Origin: JAABRB01 sp963735025
GTDB lineage: Bacteria; Pseudomonadota; Gammaproteobacteria; Burkholderiales; SG8-39
Direction: 5' to 3'
Assembly: GCA_963735025.1 (NCBI GenBank)
Contig: CAVTJG010000010.1
Location: 290,338-354,337 of the forward strand
DNA length: 64,000 bases
The notes under the pieces are model-generated. The model had not been told where the DNA came from and did no database searches. It was given only the letters and a program-made list of their open reading frames with translations. This document shows, piece after piece, positions 43,481-53,432 of the stretch. Positions within the stretch are counted from its first letter, which is position 1. Every line of letters starts with the position of its first letter. The position numbers and the translations under genes were made by a program.

Positions 43481-44563
43481 GTGAGCAGGGTGTTGAACTT
43501 TTCTGCAGGTCCGGCGGTGCTGCCGGAGGAGGTCTTGCGGCTGGCGGCCGAGGAGATGCTCGACTGGCACGGCAGCGGCATGTGCGTGATGGAGATGAGC
43601 CATCGCGGGCCGGAGTTCATGGCGATCGCCGCGGAAGCCGAGGCGGACCTGCGCGAGTTGCTCGCGGTGCCAAAGGGGTACCAGGTGCTGTTCCTGCAGG
43701 GCGGGGCGACACTGCAGTTCTCGATGGTGCCGATCAACCTGCTGGACGGGAAGCCGGGCGCAGACTATGTCAACACCGGGGAATGGTCGAAGAAGGCGAT
43801 CAAGGAAGCGCAGCGGTTCTGCAAGGTCAACATTGCCGCCAGCTCCGAGGACGCGAACTTCAGCTACATGCCGGAGCAGGCGAAATGGAAGCTCGATCCG
43901 GCGGCCGCCTATGTGCACGTCTGCTCGAACGAGACGATCGGCGGCGTCGAGCTCAACTGGGTTCCGGCGACCGGCAGCGTTCCGCTGGTCGTAGACATGT
44001 CATCACATATGCTGTCGCGTCCCGTCGACGTAGGGCGCTACGGGCTCATCTATGCAGGCGCGCAGAAGAATATCGGTCCGGCCGGCCTCGCCATCGTGAT
44101 CGTGCGCGACGAGCTGCTCGGCAAGGCGCCGGCGAGTGCGCCGAGCATGCTCGACTACAAGGTGCATGCCGATGCGCAGTCCATGTCGAACACCCCGCCC
44201 ACCTACGCGGTCTACATCGCCGGGCTCGTGTTCAAGTGGCTAAAGCGCCAGGGCGGTGTCGCGGGAATCGAAGTGCGGAATATCGCGAAGGCGAAGTTGA
44301 TCTACGATTTTCTCGACAGCTCGACCTTCTACGCCAACCCGGTCAAAAAATCTGACCGCTCACGGATGAACGTGCCGTTCACGCTGGCTGATCCCAAGCT
44401 CGACGCCGCGTTCCTGGAGGGCGCGAAGGAGCGCGGCATGGTGCAGCTGAAGGGACATCGCTCGGTCGGCGGAATGCGCGCTTCGATCTACAATGCCATG
44501 CCGCTCGAAGGCGTGCAGCGGCTCGTCGACTACATGCGCGAGTTCGAGGCGAAGCGTGGCTGA
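43481..44563 (+). CDS. serC: phosphoserine aminotransferase
   Basis: PLP enzyme of serine and pyridoxine synthesis, 360 residues. The GTG at 43481 gives VSRVLNFSAGPAVLPEEV, the family N-terminus, with AAGGAA upstream; the frame is open further upstream, but the extra part holds only repeats. Motifs are MEMSHRGPEF, LFLQGGATLQFSMVPINLL, and the Schiff-base lysine in YGLIYAGAQKNIGPAGLAIVI. The stop overlaps the next gene by 8 bases. Cytoplasmic homodimer. Confidence 0.96.
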   Translation: MSRVLNFSAGPAVLPEEVLRLAAEEMLDWHGSGMCVMEMSHRGPEFMAIAAEAEADLRELLAVPKGYQVLFLQGGATLQFSMVPINLLDGKPGADYVNTGEWSKKAIKEAQRFCKVNIAASSEDANFSYMPEQAKWKLDPAAAYVHVCSNETIGGVELNWVPATGSVPLVVDMSSHMLSRPVDVGRYGLIYAGAQKNIGPAGLAIVIVRDELLGKAPASAPSMLDYKVHADAQSMSNTPPTYAVYIAGLVFKWLKRQGGVAGIEVRNIAKAKLIYDFLDSSTFYANPVKKSDRSRMNVPFTLADPKLDAAFLEGAKERGMVQLKGHRSVGGMRASIYNAMPLEGVQRLVDYMREFEAKRG

Positions 44564-45740
44564 CCGATATCGAATTCTCGTCCTGAACCAGGTTTCGGAC
44601 GTGGGGCTGAAGCGCCTGCCTGCCGAGCGCTACGAATGCTCCAAGGACGAAGCGCGTCCGGATGCCGTGCTCGTGCGCTCGGCGGACATGCATGCCATGA
44701 CGATTCCCGAGACCGTGAAGGCGGTCGGGCGAGCCGGCGCCGGAACCAACAACATTCCGGTCAAGGTGATGAGCGCGCGCGGGATTCCCGTGTTCAACGC
44801 GCCCGGCGCAAACGCGAATGCCGTCAAGGAGCTCGTGCTGTCCGGCATGCTGATGGCCGCGCGCAATCTCGTGCCCGCGATCGATTTCGTGAGGTCGCTG
44901 AAGGGCGACGATCGGAGCCTGCACAAGCAGGTCGAGGACGGCAAGAAGCAGTTCGCCGGAATCGAGCTGCCCCATCACACGCTCGGGGTCATCGGGCTGG
45001 GCAAGATCGGCAGCCTCGTCGCCGACGTTGCGATTCGACTCGGCATGAACGTGCTCGGCTTCGACCCGGAAATCACCGTGGAGGCGGCCTGGAGCCTGCC
45101 GTCCCAGGTGCGCAAGGCGCACTCGATCGACGAGGTGCTCCGGAGCTGTGACTTCGTCACGCTGCACGTGCCGCTGGTCGAGGCCACGCGCCACCTCGTC
45201 AACCAGCGCAACCTCCAGTCGGTTCGACCGGGGACGGTGTTGCTCAATTTCTCCCGTGAAGGGATCGTGGACGACGCGGCCGTGCTGGAGGCGCTTGCCG
45301 CACAGCGCCTCCGCTACTACGTGACCGACTTTCCGAGCAATACGCTCGATGCGCACCCCGGGGTCATTGCGCTGCCGCACCTGGGCGCTTCGACCCACGA
45401 GGCCGAGGAGAACTGCGCCGTCATGGTGGTCGATCAGCTGCGCGATTTCCTGGAGAACGGCAGCATCGTCAACTCCGTGAATTTTCCCACGGTGTCGATG
45501 CAGCGCGAGGCGCCCTTCCGGTTGAGCGTCGCGCACGCGAACGTGCCGAACATGGTGGGGCAGATCTCGGCGACGATGGGCGAGAATCGCCTGAACATCC
45601 ACAACATGATCAACAAGTCGCGCGACGAGCTCGCCTACACGCTGCTCGACGTGGACAGCGCGCCATCGCAGGCCGTGATCGCTTCGCTCCGCAGCATCGA
45701 AGGGGTGCTGGACGCGCGTTTCCTGCCCGCCGAGCGGTGA
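44556..45740 (+). CDS. serA: D-3-phosphoglycerate dehydrogenase with ACT domain
   Basis: First enzyme of serine synthesis, 394 residues from a GTG that overlaps serC. The D-2-hydroxyacid dehydrogenase fold has VGRAGAGTNNIPV, the NAD motif LGVIGLGKIGSLVADVA, the Arg-Glu pair region (FSREGIVDD) and the catalytic His in ALPHLGASTHEAEENCA. A C-terminal ACT domain (about 320-394, NMVGQISATMGENRLNIHNMINKS) suggests serine feedback inhibition. Adjacent to serC, it forms a complete serine branch except SerB. Exact specificity is a strong inference from context. Confidence 0.92.
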   Translation: MADRYRILVLNQVSDVGLKRLPAERYECSKDEARPDAVLVRSADMHAMTIPETVKAVGRAGAGTNNIPVKVMSARGIPVFNAPGANANAVKELVLSGMLMAARNLVPAIDFVRSLKGDDRSLHKQVEDGKKQFAGIELPHHTLGVIGLGKIGSLVADVAIRLGMNVLGFDPEITVEAAWSLPSQVRKAHSIDEVLRSCDFVTLHVPLVEATRHLVNQRNLQSVRPGTVLLNFSREGIVDDAAVLEALAAQRLRYYVTDFPSNTLDAHPGVIALPHLGASTHEAEENCAVMVVDQLRDFLENGSIVNSVNFPTVSMQREAPFRLSVAHANVPNMVGQISATMGENRLNIHNMINKSRDELAYTLLDVDSAPSQAVIASLRSIEGVLDARFLPAER

Positions 45741-45744
45741 GCGA

Positions 45745-46812
45745 GTGAGCGACGATATCGCCAAGCGTCGCGCCGCAATCGATTCGCTCGATCGCGAGAT
45801 CGTGCGGATCGTGAACGAGCGTGCCGGCCATGCCCGGGAGATCGGGCGGCTCAAGGGGGACGCACCGGTGTATCGCCCGGAGCGCGAATCCGAGGTGCTG
45901 CGACGGGTGATGGCCGAGAATCCCGGGCCGCTTTCGGGCGATGCACTGGGACGGATCTTCGTCGAGGTGATCTCCGCCTGTCGCGGACTGGAAGCGCGGC
46001 TCAAGGTCGCCTATCTCGGGCCGGCGGGGACGTTCAGCGAGATGGCGGTCGCCAAGCAGTTCGGGGGCGCCGTGGAGGCTCTTGCGCACGAATCGATCGA
46101 CGAAATCTTCCGGTCGGTCGAGACGGGCGCAGCGGGGTTCGCGGTCGTGCCCGTCGAGAATTCCACCGAGGGCGCGATCGGACGCACGCTGGATCTCCTG
46201 CTCGCCACGCCGCTCAGGATCTGCGCGGAGGTCGTGCTCCGCGTGCACCAGAACGCGCTGCGCAAGAGTGCCGGACTGGACGGGGTCGAACGCGTCTACT
46301 CGCACGTCCAGTCGCTCGGACAGTGCCGCGGCTGGATCGCGCGCAATCTTCCCCATGCCGAATGCGTGCCGCTCGTGAGCAATGCCGAGGCGGCGCGGCG
46401 CGTGGCCGAGGAGCCTTCCGCCTGCGCGATCGGGCCCGCCGTGGCCGCGGACCGCTACGGTTTGGAGATCGTGGCCGCCAACATCGAGGACGATCCGAAG
46501 AACATGACGCGATTCCTCGTGCTCGGCCAACTCGAGCCCGGGCCGAGTGGGCGTGATCGAACGTCCCTGGTCATGACCGTGCCGAACCGCCCCGGCGCCC
46601 TGCACGCGCTGCTTTCACCCATCGCGAAGCATGGCGTATCGATGACGCGCATCGAGTCGCGGCCTTCGCGTCAGGCGGCGTGGGAGTACATGTTCTACGT
46701 CGATCTCGTAGGCCACGAGCAGGATGCGAAAGTCGCGCCTGCAATCGCCGAGCTGCGCGGCATCGCCCCGTTTCTCAAGGTGCTCGGCTCTTATCCGAGT
46801 GCAGTGCTATGA
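45745..46812 (+). CDS. pheA: chorismate mutase/prephenate dehydratase (P-protein)
   Basis: Bifunctional enzyme leading to phenylalanine, 355 residues from GTG. Residues 1-90 are an AroQ chorismate mutase (IDSLDREIVRIVNERAGHAREIG). The dehydratase domain follows (VAYLGPAGTFSEMAVAKQFG, VVPVENSTEGAIGRTLDLL, NMTRFLVLGQ with the catalytic Thr-Arg-Phe). A C-terminal ACT domain (VPNRPGALHALLSPIAKHGVSMTRIESRPS) binds phenylalanine for feedback control. It starts 4 bases after serA and its TGA overlaps the hisC ATG. Confidence 0.97.
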   Translation: MSDDIAKRRAAIDSLDREIVRIVNERAGHAREIGRLKGDAPVYRPERESEVLRRVMAENPGPLSGDALGRIFVEVISACRGLEARLKVAYLGPAGTFSEMAVAKQFGGAVEALAHESIDEIFRSVETGAAGFAVVPVENSTEGAIGRTLDLLLATPLRICAEVVLRVHQNALRKSAGLDGVERVYSHVQSLGQCRGWIARNLPHAECVPLVSNAEAARRVAEEPSACAIGPAVAADRYGLEIVAANIEDDPKNMTRFLVLGQLEPGPSGRDRTSLVMTVPNRPGALHALLSPIAKHGVSMTRIESRPSRQAAWEYMFYVDLVGHEQDAKVAPAIAELRGIAPFLKVLGSYPSAVL

Positions 46813-48002
46813 GCAGCAAGCCAAGCGGATCGCAGAACGCCCAGGGCGCAGAGAAGGACCGGCGCGCCGCCGAGCCACTCGATCCCTGCGAGCTCGCGCC
46901 GAGCTACATCCGGGCGATCGCGCCGTACCAGCCCGGCAAGCCGATCACCGAGCTCGCGCGCGAGTTCGGTCTCGATGAGCGGAAGATCGTCAAGCTCGCG
47001 TCGAACGAAAATCCGTCGGGGCTCTCCCCACGGGCACGGGCGGCGATCGAAGCGGCGCTTCCCGAGCTCGCGCGCTACCCCGACGGGTACGATCTGACGA
47101 AGGCGGTTTCGGACCGGCTGGGCGTTGCGATGGATCGCATCGTGCTCGGCAATGGCTCGAACGATCTTCTCGAAATGGTGGCGGGCGCATTTCTCGCGCC
47201 AGGGCGAGCGGCGGTATTCGCGCAGCACGCGTTTGCGGTCTATCCGCTCGCGACCCAGGCGCGCGGCGCGCAAAGCATCGTGGTGCCGGCCAGGGAATAC
47301 GGCCACGACCTCGCGGGGATGCTTGCCGCAATCACCCCGGATACGCGTGTGGTCTTCATCGCAAATCCGAACAATCCGACCGGGACCATGCTGCCCGCCG
47401 ACGAGGTCGATGCGTTCCTGCGCCGGGCGCCCCGCGGCGTGCTCGTCGTGCTCGACGAGGCGTACAACGAGTATCTCGAGCCGCCGTTGCGCTGCCCCAG
47501 CGTGGCCTGGCTTGCGAAGTACCCGAACCTGGTTGTCCTGCGGACGTTCTCGAAAGCCTATGGACTCGCGGGACTGCGCGTCGGCTACGGCCTGTGCCAC
47601 CCCGACGTCGCCGCCATGCTGAATCGCGTTCGCCAGCCGTTCAACGTCAACAACCTTGCGCTGGTCGCCGCCATGGCGGCCCTGGAGGATGAGGCGTTCG
47701 TGGAGCGCAGCTATCAGCTCAACGTCGCCGGAATCAAGCAACTGACCGCCGGATTCGGGCGGCTGGGCCTTGCCTGGATCCCCACGTTCGCGAATTTCGT
47801 GAGTGTCGAGATTCCGCGGGAAGGCGGCAAGAGCGCGGCGGGCGCCGTCTATCAGCGGCTGCTCAGGCAGGGCGTGATCGTGCGACCGGTCGCAGGCTAC
47901 GGGATGCCGGATCATCTTCGGGTCACGACCGGCCTGCGCGAGGAAAACGAGCGATTCCTCGTCAGCGTTGGAGAGGGCGCTCGAAGCGAAAGCGCGCGAT
48001 AA
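46809..48002 (+). CDS. hisC: histidinol-phosphate/aromatic aminotransferase HisC type
   Basis: PLP aminotransferase of 397 residues; start at 46809, where ATGA overlaps the pheA stop. Residues 1-25 are a hydrophilic extension before SYIRAIAPYQPGKPITELAREFG. Motifs are KLASNENPSGLSPRA, VFIANPNNPTGTMLP, DEAYNEYL and the Schiff-base lysine in LRTFSKAYGLAGLRVGYGL. In this aromatic operon it probably transaminates arogenate/prephenate-pathway keto acids as well as histidinol phosphate; that is an inference from location. Confidence 0.94.
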   Translation: MSSKPSGSQNAQGAEKDRRAAEPLDPCELAPSYIRAIAPYQPGKPITELAREFGLDERKIVKLASNENPSGLSPRARAAIEAALPELARYPDGYDLTKAVSDRLGVAMDRIVLGNGSNDLLEMVAGAFLAPGRAAVFAQHAFAVYPLATQARGAQSIVVPAREYGHDLAGMLAAITPDTRVVFIANPNNPTGTMLPADEVDAFLRRAPRGVLVVLDEAYNEYLEPPLRCPSVAWLAKYPNLVVLRTFSKAYGLAGLRVGYGLCHPDVAAMLNRVRQPFNVNNLALVAAMAALEDEAFVERSYQLNVAGIKQLTAGFGRLGLAWIPTFANFVSVEIPREGGKSAAGAVYQRLLRQGVIVRPVAGYGMPDHLRVTTGLREENERFLVSVGEGARSESAR

Positions 48003-48003
48003 C

Positions 48004-48871
48004 GTGGCGTCGATCAGCAAGATCGCGATCGTCGGCGTCGGGTTGATCGGCGGGTCGTTCGCGCTTGCTTTGCGCGGCGCGGGTCAGGTCGAGGAGATCA
48101 TCGGCGTCGGGCGCTCGCGCGCAAATCTGGATCGGGCGAAGGCGCGCGGCGTGATCGACCGGGACGCGAGCCTCGGGGACGCGGTGCAGGGCGTCGACCT
48201 CGTCTTCCTCTCGATGCCGGTCGGCGCGACTTCCGACGTGCTGAATGCGATCGCCCCGCGCCTCGACCCGGAGCACCGTGGTCACCGACGCCGGCAGCAC
48301 CAAGCGGGACATCGTCGATGCTGCGCATGCCGCGCTCGGGGAGAGTTTCCCGCGATTTGTTCCCGGGCATCCCATTGCCGGGGCGGAACAGTCCGGCGTG
48401 GAGGCTGCGCGCGCGGATCTTTTCGTCGGCAAGCGCGTCGTTCTGACACCTGTCGCGGACACGAACGCGCAAGCGGCCGAAGCCGTTCGCTCGCTGTGGC
48501 GCGCCTGTGGCGCGGACGTCCACGAAATGGCGCCGCAAGCGCACGACGAGGTGTTCGCCGCGGTCAGCCATCTCCCGCACCTGCTCGCGTACGCGCTGGT
48601 GCACGACGTCGCCACGCACGAAGCGGCCGAGCTGCTCTTTGCCTACGCGGCGAGCGGCTTTCGCGACTTCACGCGCATCGCCTCGAGCCATCCCGAGATG
48701 TGGCGCGACATCTGCATGGCGAACCGGCCGGCGCTGCTTGCCGAGCTCGCCCGATTCGAGTCGGTACTCGCCGAGGCGCGCCGAATGCTCGAGGCGCAGG
48801 ACGCCGCGGGACTCGAGCGCCTGTTCGACGGCGCGCGGCGCGCCCGGAACGAGTGGCTCGCGCGGCGATGA
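48004..48871 (+). CDS. tyrA: prephenate dehydrogenase, one frameshift
   Basis: NAD-dependent step toward tyrosine. The GTG at 48004 gives ASISKIAIVGVGLIGGSFALAL with the dinucleotide motif. The first frame continues through FLSMPVGATSDVLNAIAPRLDP and breaks at 48270-48271, where one extra G is present; the second frame continues TVVTDAGSTKRDIVDAA, FVPGHPIAGAEQSG, AVSHLPHLLAYAL to 48871. Joined length about 288 residues, normal. All catalytic motifs (HPIAG, SHLPH) are intact, so a sequence error is likely. Its stop overlaps the aroA ATG. Confidence 0.92.
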
Positions 48872-50185
48872 CGATCTCCTACACGGTCCAGCCCGGCGGT
48901 CGGCTCGATGGAACCGTCCGCGTGCCCGGCGACAAATCCGTGTCGCACCGCTCGATCATCCTCGGTTCGATTGCCTCCGGGACGACGCATATCAGCGGGA
49001 TTCCTCGAGGGCGAGGACGCGCTGGCGACCATGAATATCTTTCGCGCGCTCGGCGTGCGGATCGACGGTCCGGAGGCGGGGAACGTGACCGTGCACGGCG
49101 TGGGGCTGCGCGGTCTGCGCGCGCCGAGCGGAGTCCTTGATTGCGGCAATTCCGGCACGTCTATGCGTCTCCTCGCGGGGCTGCTTGCGCCGCAGCCGTT
49201 CGACTGCGAGCTGACCGGCGACGCCAGCCTGTGCCGTCGGCCGATGCGTCGCGTCGCGGATCCGCTCGCCGCAATGGGTGCTCGGATCGACACCGCGGAC
49301 GGTGGGCGCCCGCCGCTCAGGTTGCACGGCAATTCGGGCCTGCACGGCATCGACTACGTCATGCCGGTGGCGAGCGCGCAGGTCAAATCTTCGCTGCTGC
49401 TCGCCGGTCTGTATGCGTCGGGCACGACGCGGGTCACCGAGCCGGCCCCGACGCGCGACCACACGGAGCGGATGCTCGCGGCGTTCGGATATTCCGTGGA
49501 ACGCGAAAGCGGCACCGTCGCGGTCCGTGGTGGCGGATCGCTACATGCGGCGGATGTTGCCGTGCCGGCAGACATCTCCTCTGCCGCGTTCTTCATGGTC
49601 GGCGCGACGATCGCACCCGGGTCGGATGTCACGTTGCGGGACGTCGGTGTCAATCCCACTCGCATCGGAGTGATCGAGATACTGCGTCTGATGGGGGCGG
49701 ATCTTGCATTGCTGAATTCACGCGAGCTGGGCGGGGAGCCCGTCGCCGATATCCGGGTTCGGTCGGCAAAGCTGCGGGGAATCGAAATCCCGCGCGAGCT
49801 GGTGCCGCTTGCGATCGACGAGTTTCCGGCCCTGTTCGTGGCCGCCGCCAATGCCCGCGGCCGCACCGTGCTACGGGGCGCGGAGGAGTTGCGCGTCAAG
49901 GAATCGGATCGCATCCAGGTGATGGCCGACGGGCTCGCCGCGATAGGCGCGCGGGCCGAGCCGACTCCCGACGGCATGATCATCGACGGCGGCCCGTACG
50001 CGGGCGGCGTCGTCGAGTCGCGCGGCGATCATCGGATTGCGATGGCATTCGCGATGGCGGCGATGGCGGCGACCGGGGCAGGCGCGCCGATCATCATTCG
50101 CGATTGCGCCAACGTCGCCACTTCGTTTCCCGGATTCGTCGGAATCGCCCGTCGCGCCGGTCTGTCGATCGAGGAGCGCACGTGA
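48868..50185 (+). CDS. aroA: 3-phosphoshikimate 1-carboxyvinyltransferase (EPSP synthase), one frameshift
   Basis: Sixth step of the shikimate pathway and target of glyphosate. ATG at 48868; VRVPGDKSVSHRSIILGSIASG is the phosphoshikimate site. The frame breaks in GGG at 48997-48999 (one G too many) between HISG and FLEGEDAL, then runs intact: LDCGNSGTSMRLLAGLLA, PLSRPMR-like CRRPMRRVADPLAAMGA, RVKESDRIQVMADGL and SRGDHRIAMAFAMAA. About 439 residues joined. Overlaps tyrA and cmk by four bases each. Confidence 0.94.
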
Positions 50186-50844
50186 CCCCGGTCATCGCCA
50201 TCGACGGGCCGTCCGCTTCCGGGAAGGGGACGGTGGCCCAGGGCGTCGCCCGAACACTGGGATGGCGCTATCTCGACAGCGGCGCGCTCTACCGACTGGT
50301 GGCACTGGCGGCAATCGAATCGTCGGTCGGCTGGGACGACGCGGAGCGTCTGGCACAGATTGCCGGACGACTGGATCTGCGGTTCGAGGGCGATGGCGTC
50401 TGGCTCGCGGGGCGGCGCGTGACCGACGCGATCCGGACCGAGGAGTGCTCGGTCGGCGCATCCTTTTGCGCCGCGATTCCGGCGGTCCGCCATGCGCTGC
50501 TCGAGCGCCAGCGACGGTTTCGCGTCGCGCCCGGCCTGGTCGCGGAGGGTCGCGACATGGGCTCGGTGGTCTTTCCGGACGCGCTGCTCAAGGTCTTCCT
50601 CACCGCGGACGTCGCGACCCGCGCCGCTCGCCGCCATAAGCAGTTGATCGACAAAGGAATCCCTGCTAGCATTCACACTCTTTTGCGCGAGTTGCAGGAG
50701 CGCGACGTGCGGGACGCCATGCGGCCCGTCGCACCGCTCGTTCAGCTGCCCGACGCACTTCTGCTCGATACGACTCGATTGACGGTCGATGAAGCGGTGG
50801 CGCGTGTGGTCGGCTGGTACCGCGAGCGCGCAAGCGAAGCGTAG
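50182..50844 (+). CDS. cmk: cytidylate kinase
   Basis: Phosphorylates CMP and dCMP, 220 residues from GTG at 50182 (GTGA overlap with aroA). P-loop IDGPSASGKGTVAQGVA at residues 6-22, LDSGALYRLVALAA, the CMP-binding insert, EGRDMGSVVFPDALLKVFLTA and RAARRHKQL of the lid. Intact. Standing before rpsA is its usual place. Confidence 0.96.
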   Translation: MTPVIAIDGPSASGKGTVAQGVARTLGWRYLDSGALYRLVALAAIESSVGWDDAERLAQIAGRLDLRFEGDGVWLAGRRVTDAIRTEECSVGASFCAAIPAVRHALLERQRRFRVAPGLVAEGRDMGSVVFPDALLKVFLTADVATRAARRHKQLIDKGIPASIHTLLRELQERDVRDAMRPVAPLVQLPDALLLDTTRLTVDEAVARVVGWYRERASEA

Positions 50845-50965
50845 AGCAGGAAAACGCAGGACAAGCAAGCGTGAAACAGGTGACGGCTGGCCGCTCGGCC
50901 GCGTCGCGTTTACAACCAGCCCCGTCCGGGTCGGACGGGCCAAACTCAGGTAATCTCAGCCCTTT

Positions 50966-52681
50966 ATGCCTAACGTTTCCCCCGCAGTGGCCGCTCCGGA
51001 AAGTTTCGCCGCCCTCTTTGAGGAGAGCCTCAGCCGCAAAGAGATGCGCATCGGCGAAGTGATCACTGCAGAAGTGGTACGCATCGATCAGAATTTCGTC
51101 GTCGTCAATGCCGGCCTCAAGTCGGAAAGCTTCATCCTCCTCGAGGAGTTTCGTAACGACGCCGGCGAAATCGACGTCAAGCCCGGAGATTTCGTGCCGG
51201 TCGCCATCGAGGCCCTGGAGGACGGCCATGGGGAAACCCGGCTGTCACGCGACAAGGCCAAGCGTCTCGCCGCATGGCTGGACCTCGAGAAGGCTCTTGA
51301 GACCGGCGAGGCGGTCCAGGGCGTCGTCTCTGGCAAGGTGAAAGGCGGACTGACCGTCATGATGAACGGCATCCGCGCATTCCTGCCGGGCTCGCTCGTC
51401 GATCTGCGCCCCGTGAAGGATACGACGCCCTACGAGGGCAAGACGATGGACTTCAAGGTGATCAAGCTCGATCGCAAGCGGAACAACGTGGTGGTGTCGC
51501 GCCGCGCCGTGCTCGAGCAGACCGCGGGCGCGGAGCGCGATGCGCTGCTCGCTACGCTTCAGGAAGGCACCGTCGTCAAGGGCATCGTCAAGAACATCAC
51601 AGATTACGGCGCGTTCGTGGATCTGGGCGGCATCGACGGACTGCTGCACATTACCGACCTCGCATGGCGGCGCGTGAAGCATCCGACCGAGGTGTTGTCG
51701 GTCGGTGACGAAGTCGATGCCAAGGTGCTGCGGTTCGACCAGGAGAAGAATCGCGTGTCGCTGGGGCTCAAGCAGCTGGGCGACGATCCCTGGGTCGGGC
51801 TCGGCCGGCGCTATCCGACGGGCACGCGGCTGTTCGGCAAGGTGACCAATCTCACCGACTACGGCGCGTTCGTCGAGATCGAATCGGGAATCGAGGGACT
51901 CGTGCACGTGTCGGAGATGGACTGGACCAACAAGAACGTCCATCCATCGAAGGTAGTGCAGGTTGGCGACGAGGTCGAGGTGATGATCCTCGAGATCGAC
52001 GAGGATCGCCGCCGGATCTCGCTCGGCATGAAGCAGTGCCTTCCGAACCCGTGGGACGAGTTTGCGCAGAATCACCGCAAGGGCGAGAAGGTCCAGGGCC
52101 AGATCAAGTCGATCACGGACTTCGGCATCTTCATCGGACTGCCGGGCGGCATCGACGGACTGGTGCACCTCTCCGATCTCTCGTGGAGCCTGTCCGGCGA
52201 GGAAGCGGTCAAGCAGTTCAAAAAGGGTGAGGACGTCGAGGCTGTCGTGCTGTCGATCGACGTCGAGCGCGAACGGATCTCGCTCGGCGTGAAGCAGCTC
52301 GAGGGCGATCCCTATACCAACTTTGTGGCGACGCACGACAAGGGCGCCCTGGTGACGGGAACGGTGAAGAGCGTCGACGCGAAGGGCGCGACGATCTCGC
52401 TGGGCGGCGATGTCGAGGGCTACCTGCGTGCGTCGGAAGTGTCGCGCGATCGCGTCGAGGATGCCCGCACGCATCTCAAGGAAGGCGAATCGGTGCAGGT
52501 GATGATCATCAACATCGATCGCAAGACCCGCGGCATCAATCTGTCGATCAAGGCGCGCGACTCCGCGGAGCAGGATGCGGCAATGAAGAAACTGCAAAGC
52601 GAGGCGGCAGCGAGTACCGGAAGCACCAACCTAGGTGCCTTGCTGAAAGCCAAGCTGGACACCAAGAATCCGCAGAGCTGA
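50966..52681 (+). CDS. rpsA: 30S ribosomal protein S1
   Basis: mRNA-binding ribosomal protein of 571 residues with six S1 (OB-fold) repeats. Repeat signatures are VNAGLKSESFILLEEF, KGGLTVMMNGIRAFLPGSLVD, ITDYGAFVDLGGIDGLLHITDLAW, LTDYGAFVEIESGIEGLVHVSEMDW and ITDFGIFIGLPGGIDGLVHLSDLSW. The first two repeats are the ribosome-binding ones. The start MPNVSPAVAAPESFAALFEES is the family pattern. Intact; about 120 bases follow cmk, probably with its own promoter. Confidence 0.98.
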   Translation: MPNVSPAVAAPESFAALFEESLSRKEMRIGEVITAEVVRIDQNFVVVNAGLKSESFILLEEFRNDAGEIDVKPGDFVPVAIEALEDGHGETRLSRDKAKRLAAWLDLEKALETGEAVQGVVSGKVKGGLTVMMNGIRAFLPGSLVDLRPVKDTTPYEGKTMDFKVIKLDRKRNNVVVSRRAVLEQTAGAERDALLATLQEGTVVKGIVKNITDYGAFVDLGGIDGLLHITDLAWRRVKHPTEVLSVGDEVDAKVLRFDQEKNRVSLGLKQLGDDPWVGLGRRYPTGTRLFGKVTNLTDYGAFVEIESGIEGLVHVSEMDWTNKNVHPSKVVQVGDEVEVMILEIDEDRRRISLGMKQCLPNPWDEFAQNHRKGEKVQGQIKSITDFGIFIGLPGGIDGLVHLSDLSWSLSGEEAVKQFKKGEDVEAVVLSIDVERERISLGVKQLEGDPYTNFVATHDKGALVTGTVKSVDAKGATISLGGDVEGYLRASEVSRDRVEDARTHLKEGESVQVMIINIDRKTRGINLSIKARDSAEQDAAMKKLQSEAAASTGSTNLGALLKAKLDTKNPQS

Positions 52682-52691
52682 GGGGGAGGGA

Positions 52692-53024
52692 ATGACCAAG
52701 TCGGAGCTGATCGCGCGGCTGGCGGCACGCTATCCGCAGTTGGTCGCCAAAGACGCGGAGTACGCCGTCAAGATGGTGCTTGACGCGATGACGCACAGCC
52801 TGGTCAGCGGCGAGCGCATCGAGATACGCGGTTTTGGCAGCTTTGGATTGAACTATCGACCGGCTCGAGTGGGGCGCAATCCGAAGTCAGGAGAACGCGT
52901 TCACGTCCCGGAGAAGTACGTGCCGCACTTCAAGGCCGGCAAGGAATTGCGTGAGCGCGTAGACGGCTCCCCGCCCAGCGAGCAGCCTCAATCCGCGACG
53001 GAACTGCAGCCGGCGCAGTCGTAG
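52692..53024 (+). CDS. ihfB: integration host factor beta subunit
   Basis: DNA-bending histone-like protein of 110 residues. TKSELIARLAARYPQLVAKDAEYAVKMVLDAMT is the dimerisation part, and RGFGSFGLNYRPARVGRNPKSGERVHVPEKYVPHFKAGKELRERV-type arm and C-helix follow over residues 45-90. The last 20 residues (SPPSEQPQSATELQPAQS) are a disordered tail. A GGGGAGGG site is just before the ATG. Normal position after rpsA. Confidence 0.97.
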   Translation: MTKSELIARLAARYPQLVAKDAEYAVKMVLDAMTHSLVSGERIEIRGFGSFGLNYRPARVGRNPKSGERVHVPEKYVPHFKAGKELRERVDGSPPSEQPQSATELQPAQS

Positions 53025-53096
53025 AGCCCATGATTCCCATGCCCGAATCGCGGCGACTGGTCTGGTCCGGCCGCGGCGGCGTCGCGAGCTGACCGG

Positions 53097-53411
53097 ATGG
53101 CGATCCTCCGCATCTTGTCGGCCCTCGTGTGGGCAGTCGTGTTCTTGGTGCTGCTCCTTTTCGCGCTCAAGAACGCCGACCCGGTAACGGTACGGTTCTA
53201 CTTCGAGCAGGAGTGGCGAGCGCCGCTCATGCTGGTGGTCCTGGCAGCTTTCGCCGCAGGCGCGGTATTCGGCATACTCGCCTGCATCCCGGCGTTCATG
53301 CGCCGGCACCGCGAGATCTCCGGACTGAAGAAGGAGCTTCGACTTCGGCCGTCGGGCAATGCCGGCGCGGAACGGCCGGGCTCACCCGGAGACGCGCCGC
53401 CCCGGATGTAG
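53097..53411 (+). CDS. lapA: LapA, LPS assembly membrane protein
   Basis: DUF1049 protein of 104 residues with two membrane segments (ILSALVWAVVFLVLLLFAL; PLMLVVLAAFAAGAVFGIL) around DADPVTVRF-like NADPVTVRFYFEQEW. A basic cytoplasmic tail follows (RRHREISGLKKELRLRPS). In E. coli it acts with LapB and FtsH to set LpxC level. It directly precedes lapB. Confidence 0.9.
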   Translation: MAILRILSALVWAVVFLVLLLFALKNADPVTVRFYFEQEWRAPLMLVVLAAFAAGAVFGILACIPAFMRRHREISGLKKELRLRPSGNAGAERPGSPGDAPPRM

Positions 53412-53432
53412 CGGTACGAGCGCCTGCCCGAC